A stretch of 64,000 bases of DNA from Shimia sp. R10_1 (lineage in GTDB: Bacteria; Pseudomonadota; Alphaproteobacteria; Rhodobacterales; Rhodobacteraceae): NCBI RefSeq assembly GCF_017744095.1, contig NZ_JAGHQX010000006.1, forward strand, positions 264,610-328,609, written 5' to 3'. This document shows positions 16,576 through 25,107 of the stretch, piece after piece. The notes beneath the pieces are model-generated. The model was not told where the DNA came from. It saw only the letters and a program-made list of their open reading frames with translations, and made no database searches. Positions within the stretch are counted from its first letter, which is position 1. Every line of letters starts with the position of its first letter. Both the position numbers and the translations under genes were made by a program.

Positions 16576-16845
16576 TTAGCCGTCTGTCCGGCTGCGCCGC
16601 CGCAGCTCCCACGCTAAGGCCAAAGTCGCCAAAACGGCCGCCACTGCCAGCAAGCCAGCACCCGCATCAATTTCAGGCACCGCGTTGGAGGCCCCACCGC
16701 CCCCAGAATTTCCCAGGCTGGCCTGATAGTTGTTCCAGAACTGCTGCCACCAGCTCCAGTCCCATCGCCAACCGGAATGACTTTGTGCAAAAGCAGAGGA
16801 CGCGCTTACAGCGAAAGCAGCCGCTGCGAGACCTACAGTCTTCAT
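16576..16845 (-). CDS. VPEID-CTERM protein, tryptophan-rich exosortase substrate
   Basis: The 89-residue product has a signal peptide (MKTVGLAAAAFAVSASSAFA), a short mature region dominated by six Trp residues within 18 positions (SGWRWDWSWWQQFWNNYQ), a Gly-rich linker (NSGGGGASNA), the sorting motif VPEID, a hydrophobic segment (AGAGLLAVAAVLATLALAW) and a basic tail (ELRRRSRTDG). This is the three-part C-terminal signal read by exosortase E. I take the ATG at 16845, 6 codons inside the longest frame, because GGAAAA precedes it; the ATG at 16863 is nearly as likely. No enzyme domain exists; the processed product would be a tiny amphipathic exported peptide. Confidence 0.88.
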   Translation of the reverse strand: MKTVGLAAAAFAVSASSAFAQSHSGWRWDWSWWQQFWNNYQASLGNSGGGGASNAVPEIDAGAGLLAVAAVLATLALAWELRRRSRTDG

Positions 16846-16967
16846 TTTTCCAAAGAGTTCCATCGCAATCCCAACCACTTAAAATTCTCACCACGAAATT
16901 GACACATTCCACCGCGCCAGCTCAAGAAATTTGGCTCAAATTAACTTTAAATCGATGCAGGCGGGCG

Positions 16968-16998
16968 GCTGATTGTGCCCATCGAAAAAACAATCAGC
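16968..16998. promoter_or_regulatory. Inverted repeat between the MarR gene and the VPEID-CTERM gene
   Basis: GCTGATTGT (16968-16976) mirrors ACAATCAGC (16990-16998) with a 13-base spacer. It lies in the 205-base gap that must hold the promoter of the VPEID-CTERM gene and the 3' end of the MarR gene. There is no T-run directly after the stem on either strand. An operator or an imperfect terminator are both possible. Confidence 0.4.
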
Positions 16999-17068
16999 GC
17001 GGATGTGGGTGACTGTCCGCAAATGCTCATCACCACAGGCGCGCCCAGGTGCGAATCACCGCAGTCTT

Positions 17069-17515
17069 TTAAGCCCCGCTACCAGCGCTCACCAGCTTAG
17101 GGAGGATACGCTTTAGGGCAGCAACCTCTTCAGAAGACAGCTTGCGCTGAAGCTCTGCCTCGTATCGTGCAGCCACGCTTCGCAGATCTTCATAGGCTTT
17201 CTGGCCAGCCGGTGACAGTTCGAGCCACTCCACACGGCGGTCCTCTTCGCTGCGCGCCCGCCGCACAAAGCGCCGCTCCGAAAGCCGCTGCACTGCGCGG
17301 CTCACCTTGGTTTTATGCAGCTTGGCACGCGCGCCGATCTCTGTCGCGGTCATCTGTCCAAACATGCCAAGGTGAAACAGCACCCGCCACTCGCTGCGCA
17401 ACATGCCATAGCGATCTTTATACACCCTCTGAAAGCCAAGGCTGCTTTCCTCTGCCGCCTGATTGAGCAGATAGGGCAGAAAACTCTGCAAATCGAAGGG
17501 ATCTTTTTCTGACAT
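17069..17515 (-). CDS. MarR-family regulator, probable repressor of the homogentisate operon
   Basis: The 148-residue protein is a winged-helix MarR regulator. Helices [62 protein letters not shown] span residues 43-105 and include the recognition helix ([11 protein letters not shown]) and the wing ([12 protein letters not shown]). MarR proteins bind palindromes as dimers and release on binding aromatic ligands. The gene is divergent from hmgA across a 77-base gap, which makes control of the hmg operon the likely job. The ATG at 17515 has AAAGGAG upstream. Confidence 0.85.
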   Translation of the reverse strand: MSEKDPFDLQSFLPYLLNQAAEESSLGFQRVYKDRYGMLRSEWRVLFHLGMFGQMTATEIGARAKLHKTKVSRAVQRLSERRFVRRARSEEDRRVEWLELSPAGQKAYEDLRSVAARYEAELQRKLSSEEVAALKRILPKLVSAGSGA

Positions 17516-17592
17516 ATTGCGCGCTCCTTTGGCTTGTTAGTTACAAAACCAACTTTTACTTTTGCAACAAATATTGTCACAGGAGCGTTGAG
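17516..17592. promoter_or_regulatory. Divergent promoter/operator region of MarR and hmgA
   Basis: The gap is AT-rich compared with its surroundings. TTGTTA (17535-17540) and AACAA (17565-17569) flank it and ACAA-ATA-TTGT forms a small perfect dyad at 17566-17576. These are plausible MarR half-sites overlapping both promoters; exact elements cannot be fixed by eye. Confidence 0.45.
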
Positions 17593-18948
17593 ATGACCAA
17601 ACACACGGTCCCGACCCGCATGCAAAAAGCCCCCTCGCTGACCGGCCCGCACGAAGGCTACATGCCGGGCTTTGGCAACGACTTTGAAACCGAGGCCCTG
17701 CCCGGCGCCTTGCCGCAAGGCATGAACAGCCCGCAGAAATGCAACTACGGCCTTTACGGCGAGCAACTCTCAGGCACGGCCTTCACCGCCGAAACGGTTG
17801 AGCGCACATGGTGCTACCGCATCCGCCCATCTGTGAAACACAGCCGCCGCTACACCAAGATTGATGTGCCCTATTGGCAATCTGCACCCAATGTGGACCC
17901 CGATGTCCTCTCGCTCGGCCAATACCGCTGGGATCCGGTGCCTCACACCGACGCGCCGCTGACATGGATCACAGGCATGCGCACCATGACCACCGCCGGG
18001 GATGTGAACACCCAAGTCGGCATGGCCAGCCACATCTATCTGGTGAACACCTCAATGGAGGATGACTATTTCTTCTCCGCGGATTCAGAACTGCTGGTGG
18101 TCCCACAAGAAGGCGTACTGCGCTTTTCCACGGAACTTGGCATCATTGATCTGGAACCCAAAGAGATCGCAATCCTCCCCCGTGGCCTGCTTTATCGCGT
18201 GGAAGTGCTCGAAGGCCCCGCGCGCGGCTTTGTCTGTGAAAACTACGGCCAGAAGTTCGAGCTGCCCGGCCGTGGCCCCATCGGCGCCAACTGCATGGCC
18301 AACCCCCGCGACTTCAAAGCGCCGGTCGCGGCCTTTGAAGACCGCGACGCGCCTTCCACCGTGACCATCAAATGGTGCGGCCAGTTCCACCGCACAGAGA
18401 TCGGCCACAGCCCACTGGATGTGGTCGCTTGGCACGGCAACTACGCACCGATGAAGTACGACCTGCGCACCTATTGCCCGGTTGGCGCGATCCTGTTTGA
18501 TCACCCCGATCCGTCGATCTTCACCGTACTCACCGCCCCTTCCGGCGTACCGGGCACGGCCAACATCGACTTTGTGCTCTTCCGCGAGCGTTGGATGGTG
18601 GCCGAGGACACCTTCCGCCCGCCCTGGTATCACAAGAACATCATGTCTGAGCTGATGGGCAATATCTACGGCCAATATGACGCCAAACCCAAAGGCTTCA
18701 TTCCCGGCGGCATGAGCCTGCACAATATGATGATCCCCCATGGCCCGGACAAAAATGCCTTTGAAGGCGCATCCAACGCCGACCTGAAGGCCGAAAAACT
18801 CGACAACACCATGTCCTTCATGTTTGAGACCCGCTTCCCGCAGCACCTCACCACCTTTGCCGCACAAGAGGCCCCGCTGCAGGACGATTACATCGATTGC
18901 TGGTCCGACATTGAGAAGAAGTTTGACGGCACTCCCGGCAAGAAATGA
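17593..18948 (+). CDS. hmgA: Homogentisate 1,2-dioxygenase
   Basis: The enzyme opens the ring of homogentisate with O2 and a mononuclear Fe(II) to give maleylacetoacetate. The 451-residue chain matches the family throughout: [19 protein letters not shown] near residue 23, [14 protein letters not shown] near 53, the cupin core with [24 protein letters not shown] near 176, the [16 protein letters not shown] segment with the catalytic His near 284, and the metal ligands in [20 protein letters not shown] near 339 and [20 protein letters not shown] near 377. It leads the operon that also carries fahA and maiA, the next two steps in the reverse order. Confidence 0.97.
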   Translation: MTKHTVPTRMQKAPSLTGPHEGYMPGFGNDFETEALPGALPQGMNSPQKCNYGLYGEQLSGTAFTAETVERTWCYRIRPSVKHSRRYTKIDVPYWQSAPNVDPDVLSLGQYRWDPVPHTDAPLTWITGMRTMTTAGDVNTQVGMASHIYLVNTSMEDDYFFSADSELLVVPQEGVLRFSTELGIIDLEPKEIAILPRGLLYRVEVLEGPARGFVCENYGQKFELPGRGPIGANCMANPRDFKAPVAAFEDRDAPSTVTIKWCGQFHRTEIGHSPLDVVAWHGNYAPMKYDLRTYCPVGAILFDHPDPSIFTVLTAPSGVPGTANIDFVLFRERWMVAEDTFRPPWYHKNIMSELMGNIYGQYDAKPKGFIPGGMSLHNMMIPHGPDKNAFEGASNADLKAEKLDNTMSFMFETRFPQHLTTFAAQEAPLQDDYIDCWSDIEKKFDGTPGKK

Positions 18949-18972
18949 GGCCCCAATAATAAACCAGGGTAA

Positions 18973-19037
18973 GGGGGCCAGCCCCCTCGCTTGCCAAAGG
19001 CAAGCCCACCCCCGGGATATTTTGTGAATGAGAAACC
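18973..19037 (+). repeat. Dispersed structured repeat, copy 1
   Basis: Three parts occur in order: a GGGGG/CCCCC hairpin (18973-18986), a perfect hairpin GCTTGCC-AAA-GGCAAGC (18989-19005), then the linear block CCACCCCCGGGATATTTT followed by GTG and AATGAGAAACC (19006-19037). The same three parts recur at 40542-40605 with different bases in the second hairpin. It sits in the hmgA-fahA gap within the operon, so it is transcribed. Confidence 0.75.
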
Positions 19038-19069
19038 CCAGCCGGCGTGCTGAAACAAAAGGAACCGCA

Positions 19070-20344
19070 ATGCCTTTGCTGAGATCATGGGTGGAGAGCG
19101 CCAACACTCCGGACGGCCCATTTCCGCTGAACAATCTGCCTTACGGGGTATTTTCCGTTGATGACGGCGATCTGCGCTGTGGCACGGCCATTGGCGATCG
19201 GATCATCGACCTCACCGGGCTGGAGGCCGCAGGCACCCTGCGCGCGGACCCGGATGCGGATGTGCTGGATGCGCCTTACTGGAACGACTTTATGGAGCTT
19301 GGGGCCGAGGTCTGGGCCCGCTATCGCGACACACTTCAGACGCTGCTCGCGGAGAACGCGGATGAGGCCACGCAAGACGCTTTGACCTTCTATTCCGTGC
19401 CGCTCTCCGCCGCGACGCTGCACATGCCTTTCAAAGTGTCCGAATACACCGATTTCTACGCAGGCAGGCACCACGCGCAAAACGTGGGCACAATGTTCCG
19501 GGGCCCTGAGAACGCGCTGCCGCCCAATTGGCTGCACATCCCAATTGGCTACAACGGGCGCGCCTCTTCGGTTGTGGTCTCCGGCACCGACATCCGCCGC
19601 CCCTGGGGCCAGCTCAAATCGCCAGAGCATGACACCCCCGCCTTCCTGCCCTCCCGGCGCTTTGATATTGAGCTTGAGATGGGCGCCATTGTCGGCCACC
19701 CCTCCAAACGGCCAGTGACCGTGCAGGAAGCCGACGACATGATCTTTGGCTATGTGCTGCTCAACGACTGGTCCGCGCGCGACATTCAGGCCTGGGAGTA
19801 CCAACCACTTGGCCCGTTTCAGGCCAAAGCCACCGCCACCTCGATTTCCCCGTGGATCGTCACCAAAGCCGCGCTTGAACCATTTCGCACCGACACGCCC
19901 GTGCGTGACTTTGAGCTGCTTGACCACCTCAAAGACGCAGGACCGATGCTCTATGACATCGACCTGAGCATCAGCATGGCACCGGACGGCCAGACACCCA
20001 GCACCATTGCGCGCACCAACTATGACCAGATGTATTATTCCGCCGCCCAGCAGCTTGCGCATCACACCACCTCCGGCTGCCCAATGAATGTGGGCGATCT
20101 GCTGGGTTCGGGCACCATATCTGGCCCCTCAAAGCCTGAGCGCGGCAGCCTTCTGGAACTCAGCTGGGGCGGCAAAGAGCCTTTTACGCTTGAGACAGGT
20201 GAAACCCGTACCTTTATCGAGGATGGCGACACGCTCACGCTGCATGGTGCCGCGCAGGGCGAGGGCTACACCATCGGCTTTGGCACCTGCACCGGCACGG
20301 TTCTGCCCGCATTGGATGATCCTTTTGCAGGAGACCTCTCATGA
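19070..20344 (+). CDS. fahA: Fumarylacetoacetase
   Basis: FahA hydrolyses fumarylacetoacetate to fumarate and acetoacetate, the last step of homogentisate breakdown. The 424-residue protein is close to the usual length. It contains the N-terminal SH3-like domain (FPLNNLPYGVFSVDDGDLRCGTAIGDRIIDL), the metal-binding Asp/Glu set in DFYAGRHHAQNVGTMFRG near 134 and LPSRRFDIELEMGAIVG near 195, VLLNDWSARDIQAWEYQPLGPFQAK near 227, and GSGTISGPSKPERGSLLELSWGGKEP near 346. The ATG at 19070 has AAAGGA upstream; an earlier in-frame start would fall in the repeat. It overlaps the next gene by four bases. Confidence 0.96.
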   Translation: MPLLRSWVESANTPDGPFPLNNLPYGVFSVDDGDLRCGTAIGDRIIDLTGLEAAGTLRADPDADVLDAPYWNDFMELGAEVWARYRDTLQTLLAENADEATQDALTFYSVPLSAATLHMPFKVSEYTDFYAGRHHAQNVGTMFRGPENALPPNWLHIPIGYNGRASSVVVSGTDIRRPWGQLKSPEHDTPAFLPSRRFDIELEMGAIVGHPSKRPVTVQEADDMIFGYVLLNDWSARDIQAWEYQPLGPFQAKATATSISPWIVTKAALEPFRTDTPVRDFELLDHLKDAGPMLYDIDLSISMAPDGQTPSTIARTNYDQMYYSAAQQLAHHTTSGCPMNVGDLLGSGTISGPSKPERGSLLELSWGGKEPFTLETGETRTFIEDGDTLTLHGAAQGEGYTIGFGTCTGTVLPALDDPFAGDLS

Positions 20345-20880
20345 GCCACCCCCGCTATCTCGGCTATATCGCCATGAGCCTTGATGGCTTCATCGCAACG
20401 CCGGATGGCGGCGTTGACTGGCTCACCCCCTTTAACAACGCGCTCTCGGAAGATGGCGGGGATGGCGGCTATAGCGATTTCATTGCCCCCATTGACGCCG
20501 TTCTGATGGGGCGCAGCACCTATCAGCAGGTGATGGGCTGGGGCTGGCCTTATGAGGCGCGCGCAGGCTATGTGCTCACACGGCAGCACGGCTTTACCGG
20601 AGACCATGTCACCGCCGCAGGTGACATAGACACCCTGCGCGCTGCGATCGCGGCAAACGGCCACAAAACCATCTGGGTCATGGGCGGCGGTGAAACCCAA
20701 CGCGCCGCGCTTGATGCGGGCCTGTTTGACGCAATCACCCTGTTTGTCATGCCCACCCTTCTGGGCGCGGGCCTGCCGTGTTTTGCACCCGGCGCGCAGC
20801 GCGATCTGGACCTGAGCCAGATCACCCAGAAACCGGGAGGCATTGTGCAACTCGACTACACCTTCAAGGAGCCCTCCTGA
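20341..20880 (+). CDS. Dihydrofolate reductase-like (RibD C-terminal fold) protein
   Basis: The 179-residue protein has the DHFR/RibD-C fold: GYIAMSLDGFIATPDGGVDWL near the start, DAVLMGRSTYQQVMGWGWPYE near residue 54, and the dinucleotide-binding IWVMGGGETQRAALDAGLFDAITLFVMPTLLGAGLPCF near 113. Such proteins usually reduce small molecules with NADPH; they are rarely the housekeeping DHFR. It overlaps fahA and the metallo-hydrolase-like gene by a few bases on each side, so it is translated as part of the aromatic operon, but its catabolic role is unknown. Confidence 0.85.
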   Translation: MSHPRYLGYIAMSLDGFIATPDGGVDWLTPFNNALSEDGGDGGYSDFIAPIDAVLMGRSTYQQVMGWGWPYEARAGYVLTRQHGFTGDHVTAAGDIDTLRAAIAANGHKTIWVMGGGETQRAALDAGLFDAITLFVMPTLLGAGLPCFAPGAQRDLDLSQITQKPGGIVQLDYTFKEPS

Positions 20881-21830
20881 TGAGCAAAGCCTTCGCCTCC
20901 CAGAGCGACACAGAAGAGAAAACCATCTCCTTCACCGAAGTCGGCGACGGGCTTTATGCCTTCACCGCCGAAGGAGATCCCAACTCTGGCGTGATCATCG
21001 GCGATGACAGCGTGATGATTGTCGAGGCGCAGGCCACGCCCCGTCTGGCGCAAAAGGTGATCGACTGCGTGCGCGCGGTCACTGACAAGCCGATCTCCCA
21101 TCTGGTGCTGACCCATTACCACGCCGTGCGCGTGCTGGGGGCCTCTGCCTATGGTGCCGATCAGATCATCATGAGCGATGCCGCCCGCGCCATGGTGGTG
21201 GAACGCGGACAGGAGGACTGGGACAGCGAATTTCAACGTTTCCCGCGCCTGTTTGAAGGCCATGAGAGCATCCCCGGCCTAACCTACCCCACCACCACCT
21301 TCCGCGAGAAGATGACAGTCTACCTCGGCAACCGGCGTGTTGACCTCATGCATCTGGGCCGCGCCCATACGGCGGGCGACATCGTCGTGCATGTGCCTGA
21401 CCAAAACGTCATGTTCACCGGCGATATCGTGGAATACCACTCAGCCTGTTACTGCGGCGACGGGCATTTTGGCGACTGGGGCACCACTTTGGACGCCATC
21501 AAAGCCTTTGATCTGGATGCCATCGCCCCGGGCCGCGGCGATGCGCTCATTGGCAAAGACATGGTCAACGCCGCCATCGCAAGCACCCGCGACTTTGTGC
21601 AAAGCACCTACCGCCCGGCAGCGCAAGTGGCCGCACGCGGCGGCTCGTTAAAAGAAGCATGGGAGGCCGTGCGCGCCGCCTGTGACCCAAAATTTGCCGA
21701 CTATGCGATCTATGAGCACTGCCTCCCGTTCAACGTCGCCCGCGCCTATGACGAAGCCCGCGGCATTGACACCCCACGCATCTGGACCGCCCAGCGCGAT
21801 CTGGAGATGTGGGAGGCCCTGCAAACCTAG
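20880..21830 (+). CDS. Metallo-beta-lactamase-fold protein with altered metal motif
   Basis: The 316-residue protein has the MBL fold with GDDSVMIVEAQATPRLAQKVIDCV near residue 41, LVLTHYHAVRVLGASAYGADQIIMSD near 77, GRAHTAGDIVVHVPDQNVMFTGDIVEYHSACYCGDGHFGDW near 160, and IAPGRGDALIG near 215. The usual HxHxDH box reads HYHAVRVLG, so the Asp-His pair for the second metal is missing, while HTAGD and the Asp in FTGDIVE remain. A one-metal or redirected site is likely. The Cys pair in SACYCGDGHFGDW is unusual. It overlaps the preceding gene (TGATG) and precedes the FAD monooxygenase by 103 bases. Confidence 0.85.
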   Translation: MSKAFASQSDTEEKTISFTEVGDGLYAFTAEGDPNSGVIIGDDSVMIVEAQATPRLAQKVIDCVRAVTDKPISHLVLTHYHAVRVLGASAYGADQIIMSDAARAMVVERGQEDWDSEFQRFPRLFEGHESIPGLTYPTTTFREKMTVYLGNRRVDLMHLGRAHTAGDIVVHVPDQNVMFTGDIVEYHSACYCGDGHFGDWGTTLDAIKAFDLDAIAPGRGDALIGKDMVNAAIASTRDFVQSTYRPAAQVAARGGSLKEAWEAVRAACDPKFADYAIYEHCLPFNVARAYDEARGIDTPRIWTAQRDLEMWEALQT

Positions 21831-21933
21831 AGCGCAAAAGGTGATTGCCGTCCAATTGACCGAAATCATGGCGAGGGCTGACAGGATTTGGCAGCCTTCT
21901 GCACGGAAGGCGCGCAAATTAAGGAGGAGCACT

Positions 21934-23544
21934 ATGACCAAAATCTTTGAAAGTCCCCTCTACGCCTACCACCGCAGCCCCGATCAGGACGCCGCTGTGC
22001 CAGTGCGCCACCCGGTTCTGATCATCGGCGCAGGCCCTGTGGGGCTCACCACCGCCATCGATCTCGCCCAGCTGGGTGTCCCCGTGGTGGTGCTTGATGA
22101 CAATGACCGCGTGGTGACCGGCTCCCGCGCGATTTGCTTTGCCAAACGCCCGCTGGAAATTCTCGATCGTCTGGGCTGTGGTCAGCAAATGGTTGATCAC
22201 GGCATCGGCTGGTCCAGGGGCAAAGTCTTTTCTCGCGACCGCGCGATCTATGATTTCAACCTCACCGACACCCCCGGTCACAAACGCCCTGCCTTCATCA
22301 ACCTGCAGCAATACACCTTTGAACGGCTGCTCGTGGAAAAGATCCGCGCCATGCAGGCCGAGGGCGCGCCCATCGAAATACGCGGCTGCAACAAGGTGGA
22401 GGCCATTGGCCAGCACTATGATCACGTCACCATCGAGGTCGACACCCCCGAGGGCAGCTACACGCTGGAGGCCGACTGGCTGATCGCCTGTGACGGAGCC
22501 AGATCCCCCACCCGCCGCATGCTGGGCATCGCATTTGACGGTGAAGTGTTTGAGGACAATTTCCTCATTGCTGATGTGGTGATGCAGGCCAACTTCCCGA
22601 CCGAGCGCTGGTTCTGGTTTGATCCCCCTTTCAACCCGGGCCAATCCGCCCTACTGCACAAACAGCCCGAGAACGTCTGGCGGATTGATCTGCAGCTGGG
22701 CCCTGACATCGACAAAGAGCGTGAAAAACGCCCCGAAAATGTGATCCCCCGCCTCAAGGCCATGCTGGGGGAGCATGTGGAATTCAAACTTGAGTGGGTG
22801 TCGATCTACAGCTTCCAATGCTGTCGGATGGAGCGTTTCGTACACGGCCGCACCATTTTTGCCGGGGATGCGGCCCATCAGGTTTCGCCTTTCGGCGCAC
22901 GCGGGGCCAACTCCGGCCTGCAGGATGCTGACAATCTCTCATGGAAGCTGCATTTGATCCTGACCGGCAAGGCTCCCAACAGCCTGATGGAGAGCTACCA
23001 TACAGAACGCGCCGAAGCGGCGGATGAGAATATTCTCAATTCCACCCGCGCCACGGAATTCATCACACCAAAGTCAGACATGAGCCGCCTGCTGCGCGAC
23101 GCAGTGCTTGATCTTGCGGCAGATCAGGAATTTGCGCGCCCGCTGGTGAATTCTGGCCGCTTGTCCACCCCCTGCACCTACCGCAACAGCCCCCTGATCA
23201 GCGCTGATGCCCTCGCCGGCCCCGCGCTCACCTGTCCCGGCAGCCCCTGCCCGGATGCCCCTCTGAGCGAGGGCCACCTGCTCGACAAGCTTGGCAACCG
23301 CTTCATCTTGCTCACAATTGATGCAGAGGCCCCCGACGCCTTCGAAGAGTGCGGCGTCCGCGCAGAGCGCCTGGCGCTTTCGGTGCGCGATGACCCGAGC
23401 CTGACGCTCAAGCGGCAATACCTCGGCGACTGCCCCGCAGGGGTCTACCTGATCCGCCCCGATCAATACATCGCGGCGCGCCGCGACAGCTATGATGACC
23501 GCCACTTCCGCGCCGCCCTGCGCCGCGCCACAGGAAAGGAGTGA
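21934..23544 (+). CDS. FAD-dependent aromatic monooxygenase
   Basis: The 536-residue flavoprotein belongs to the group A aromatic hydroxylases (PHBH/MhpA fold). The Rossmann motif is LIIGAGPVGLTTAIDLAQLG near residue 28, the CDGARSP motif that binds both FAD and NAD(P)H lies near 186, and the second FAD box GDAAHQVSPFGARGANSGLQDADNLSWKL near 310. The C-terminal 150 residues are thioredoxin-like, as in phenol and hydroxyphenylpropionate hydroxylases. An AAGGAGGAGC ribosome site fixes the ATG at 21934. Its place among homogentisate genes suggests it makes homogentisate or a related ortho/para diol from a monohydroxylated aromatic acid, for example 3-hydroxyphenylacetate; that substrate is inferred. 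Confidence 0.85.
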   Translation: MTKIFESPLYAYHRSPDQDAAVPVRHPVLIIGAGPVGLTTAIDLAQLGVPVVVLDDNDRVVTGSRAICFAKRPLEILDRLGCGQQMVDHGIGWSRGKVFSRDRAIYDFNLTDTPGHKRPAFINLQQYTFERLLVEKIRAMQAEGAPIEIRGCNKVEAIGQHYDHVTIEVDTPEGSYTLEADWLIACDGARSPTRRMLGIAFDGEVFEDNFLIADVVMQANFPTERWFWFDPPFNPGQSALLHKQPENVWRIDLQLGPDIDKEREKRPENVIPRLKAMLGEHVEFKLEWVSIYSFQCCRMERFVHGRTIFAGDAAHQVSPFGARGANSGLQDADNLSWKLHLILTGKAPNSLMESYHTERAEAADENILNSTRATEFITPKSDMSRLLRDAVLDLAADQEFARPLVNSGRLSTPCTYRNSPLISADALAGPALTCPGSPCPDAPLSEGHLLDKLGNRFILLTIDAEAPDAFEECGVRAERLALSVRDDPSLTLKRQYLGDCPAGVYLIRPDQYIAARRDSYDDRHFRAALRRATGKE

Positions 23545-23547
23545 TCC

Positions 23548-23778
23548 ATGTCAGACCCCCTGTCGAAAACCCTCTCAGAGAAACTGACCCTCACCCCCAA
23601 TTTTGAAGACGCCGATGCTTTCTTTGCTGCGCTGACACAGGCCCACACCGGGCTCACCCGCGCTGAAAGTGATGCGCTCAATGCGCGGCTGATCTTTGTT
23701 CTGGCCAATCACATAGGGGGCAGCGCGGCACTCAACACCGCCATCGCCACCGCCAAAGCCGCGCACGCCACCGCATGA
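23548..23778 (+). CDS. DUF2783 small protein
   Basis: The 76-residue product matches DUF2783: LTLTPNFEDADAFFAALTQAHTGLTRAESDALNARLIFVLANHIGG. It is an all-helical small protein without signal peptide or membrane segment. Homologues typically sit directly after the FAD monooxygenase of this type, as here with a three-base gap, so a stabilising or partner role for the flavoenzyme is a fair inference; no function is demonstrated. A GGAG site precedes the ATG and its stop overlaps maiA. Confidence 0.8.
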   Translation: MSDPLSKTLSEKLTLTPNFEDADAFFAALTQAHTGLTRAESDALNARLIFVLANHIGGSAALNTAIATAKAAHATA

Positions 23779-24410
23779 GCACCGTGCTTTATGATTACTG
23801 GCGGTCCTCCGCCAGCTACCGTGTGCGTATTGCGCTACATCTCGCAGACATCCCTTTTGAGCGCGTCACCGTCGATCTGCTCAAAGGGGCGCATAAGGCA
23901 CCAGACCACCTCGCACGTCACGCACAAGGGCTGGTGCCCGCGCTCACCATCGACGATCAGACCTTCACGCAATCGCTGGCGATCCTGGAATACCTCAACG
24001 CCACCAGAGACATGCAGCTGGTGCCTCAGGATCCCGCCCAAGCTGCCAAGGTACGCGCCCTCGCACAAACGCTGGCGGTTGATGTGCATCCGGTGTGCAA
24101 TCTGTCCGTGGTGCGTTTCGCCACCCAAGACATGGACAATCCTGCGCAGGCCAGCACAGCTTGGATGCAGCATTTCATCCGCGCTGGCCTAACCGCCTTT
24201 GAGGCACAGCTCGCCGCCTTTGACCAAACACCCTATGCCTGTGGCGACCGCGTGTCGCTCGCCGACATCTGTCTGATCCCACAGCTTTACAATGCCACGC
24301 GTTGGGGGGTCGACGTGTCTGATTTTCCCCGCACGGCTGCCGTACAAGCTGCCTGTGATGCGCTGCCCGCCTTTGCAGCAGCACATCCAGATGCCCTCTC
24401 ACCAGCCTGA
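23775..24410 (+). CDS. maiA: Maleylacetoacetate isomerase
   Basis: MaiA uses glutathione to isomerise maleylacetoacetate to fumarylacetoacetate, between HmgA and FahA. It is a zeta-class glutathione transferase of 211 residues: the YWRSSASYRVRIALHLADI motif at the N-terminus with the catalytic Ser pair, QGLVPALTIDDQTFTQSLAILEYL near 50, and the helical domain with VHPVCNLSVVRF near 112 and YACGDRVSLADICLIPQLYNATRWGVD near 153. It overlaps the DUF2783 stop by four bases and is the last gene of the operon; the next gene converges with a 7-base gap. Confidence 0.95.
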   Translation: MSTVLYDYWRSSASYRVRIALHLADIPFERVTVDLLKGAHKAPDHLARHAQGLVPALTIDDQTFTQSLAILEYLNATRDMQLVPQDPAQAAKVRALAQTLAVDVHPVCNLSVVRFATQDMDNPAQASTAWMQHFIRAGLTAFEAQLAAFDQTPYACGDRVSLADICLIPQLYNATRWGVDVSDFPRTAAVQAACDALPAFAAAHPDALSPA

Positions 24411-24417
24411 TTGAGAA

Positions 24418-24858
24418 TTACAGATCTATCTCGTTCAATTGGTTGAGCAGATCCAGCAGCTGATCATAGCGTGCCCCACCCATATGATCCTTTAATTGCT
24501 GGGCATATTGACGTGCGCTTGGGATGTTGTCGTCGATCAACTTGAACCCCAGATCTGTCGCTTTGATGACCTGCCTCCGACCATCTTTTTCGTCCCGCTC
24601 TCGGGTGATGTAACCCTTCTCTTCCAGCTTGTGCAAAATACGCGTCAAACTGGGAAGCAACAGAACCGCCCGCTCCGCAATAGAGGTCGGATCCATCGGC
24701 CCGTCTTCCACCAAAACACGCACCACGCGCCATTGCTGTTCGGTCACCCCTACATCCACCAGCATTTTGCGTGCCGGTTTCATAACTTTCTCTCTCGCAC
24801 GCAAAAGCACCATGGGAAGAGACTGAGAAGTACTGAGAATTTGAGTATTGCCTGTCAT
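24418..24858 (-). CDS. HpaR-like MarR regulator
   Basis: The protein resembles HpaR, repressor of homoprotocatechuate degradation: SQSLPMVLLRAREKVMKPARKMLVDVGVTEQQWRVVRVLVEDGPMDPTSIAERAVLLLPSLTRILHKLEEKGYITRERDEKDGRRQVIKATDLGFKLI. The wHTH and wing (RDEKDGRRQVI) are intact. I place the start at the ATG at 24858, giving 146 residues, the usual length of this family; longer upstream starts would add a Cys-rich leader without family resemblance. It is divergent from the ABC importer genes and convergent with maiA, so it may control either the importer or both sets. Confidence 0.85.
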   Translation of the reverse strand: MTGNTQILSTSQSLPMVLLRAREKVMKPARKMLVDVGVTEQQWRVVRVLVEDGPMDPTSIAERAVLLLPSLTRILHKLEEKGYITRERDEKDGRRQVIKATDLGFKLIDDNIPSARQYAQQLKDHMGGARYDQLLDLLNQLNEIDL

Positions 24859-25107
24859 GTAACATTCATGCACCGGAACGGCTTGAAAGGCAATTTTTTT
24901 AGCCTGAATTGTCATGGTGCGGCCCATCTGCAGCGGCGCTGCAACAGCTGTGAAACCACAGCACCAAATCGGGCGTACCGCACGCGCAGCACACCTACGT
25001 AATTTCCCCGAATTGACCCTTTTCAAACCCACAACCTACCATGACGCCAATCACCTCAGCCAATCGCGTCAGCGGGGCCTTGCAGGTGACGTTAGGGAGG
25101 AAAACGC

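Noticed and set aside
18085..19134. 349-codon minus-strand frame
   Set aside because: It is antisense to hmgA and crosses the dispersed repeat.
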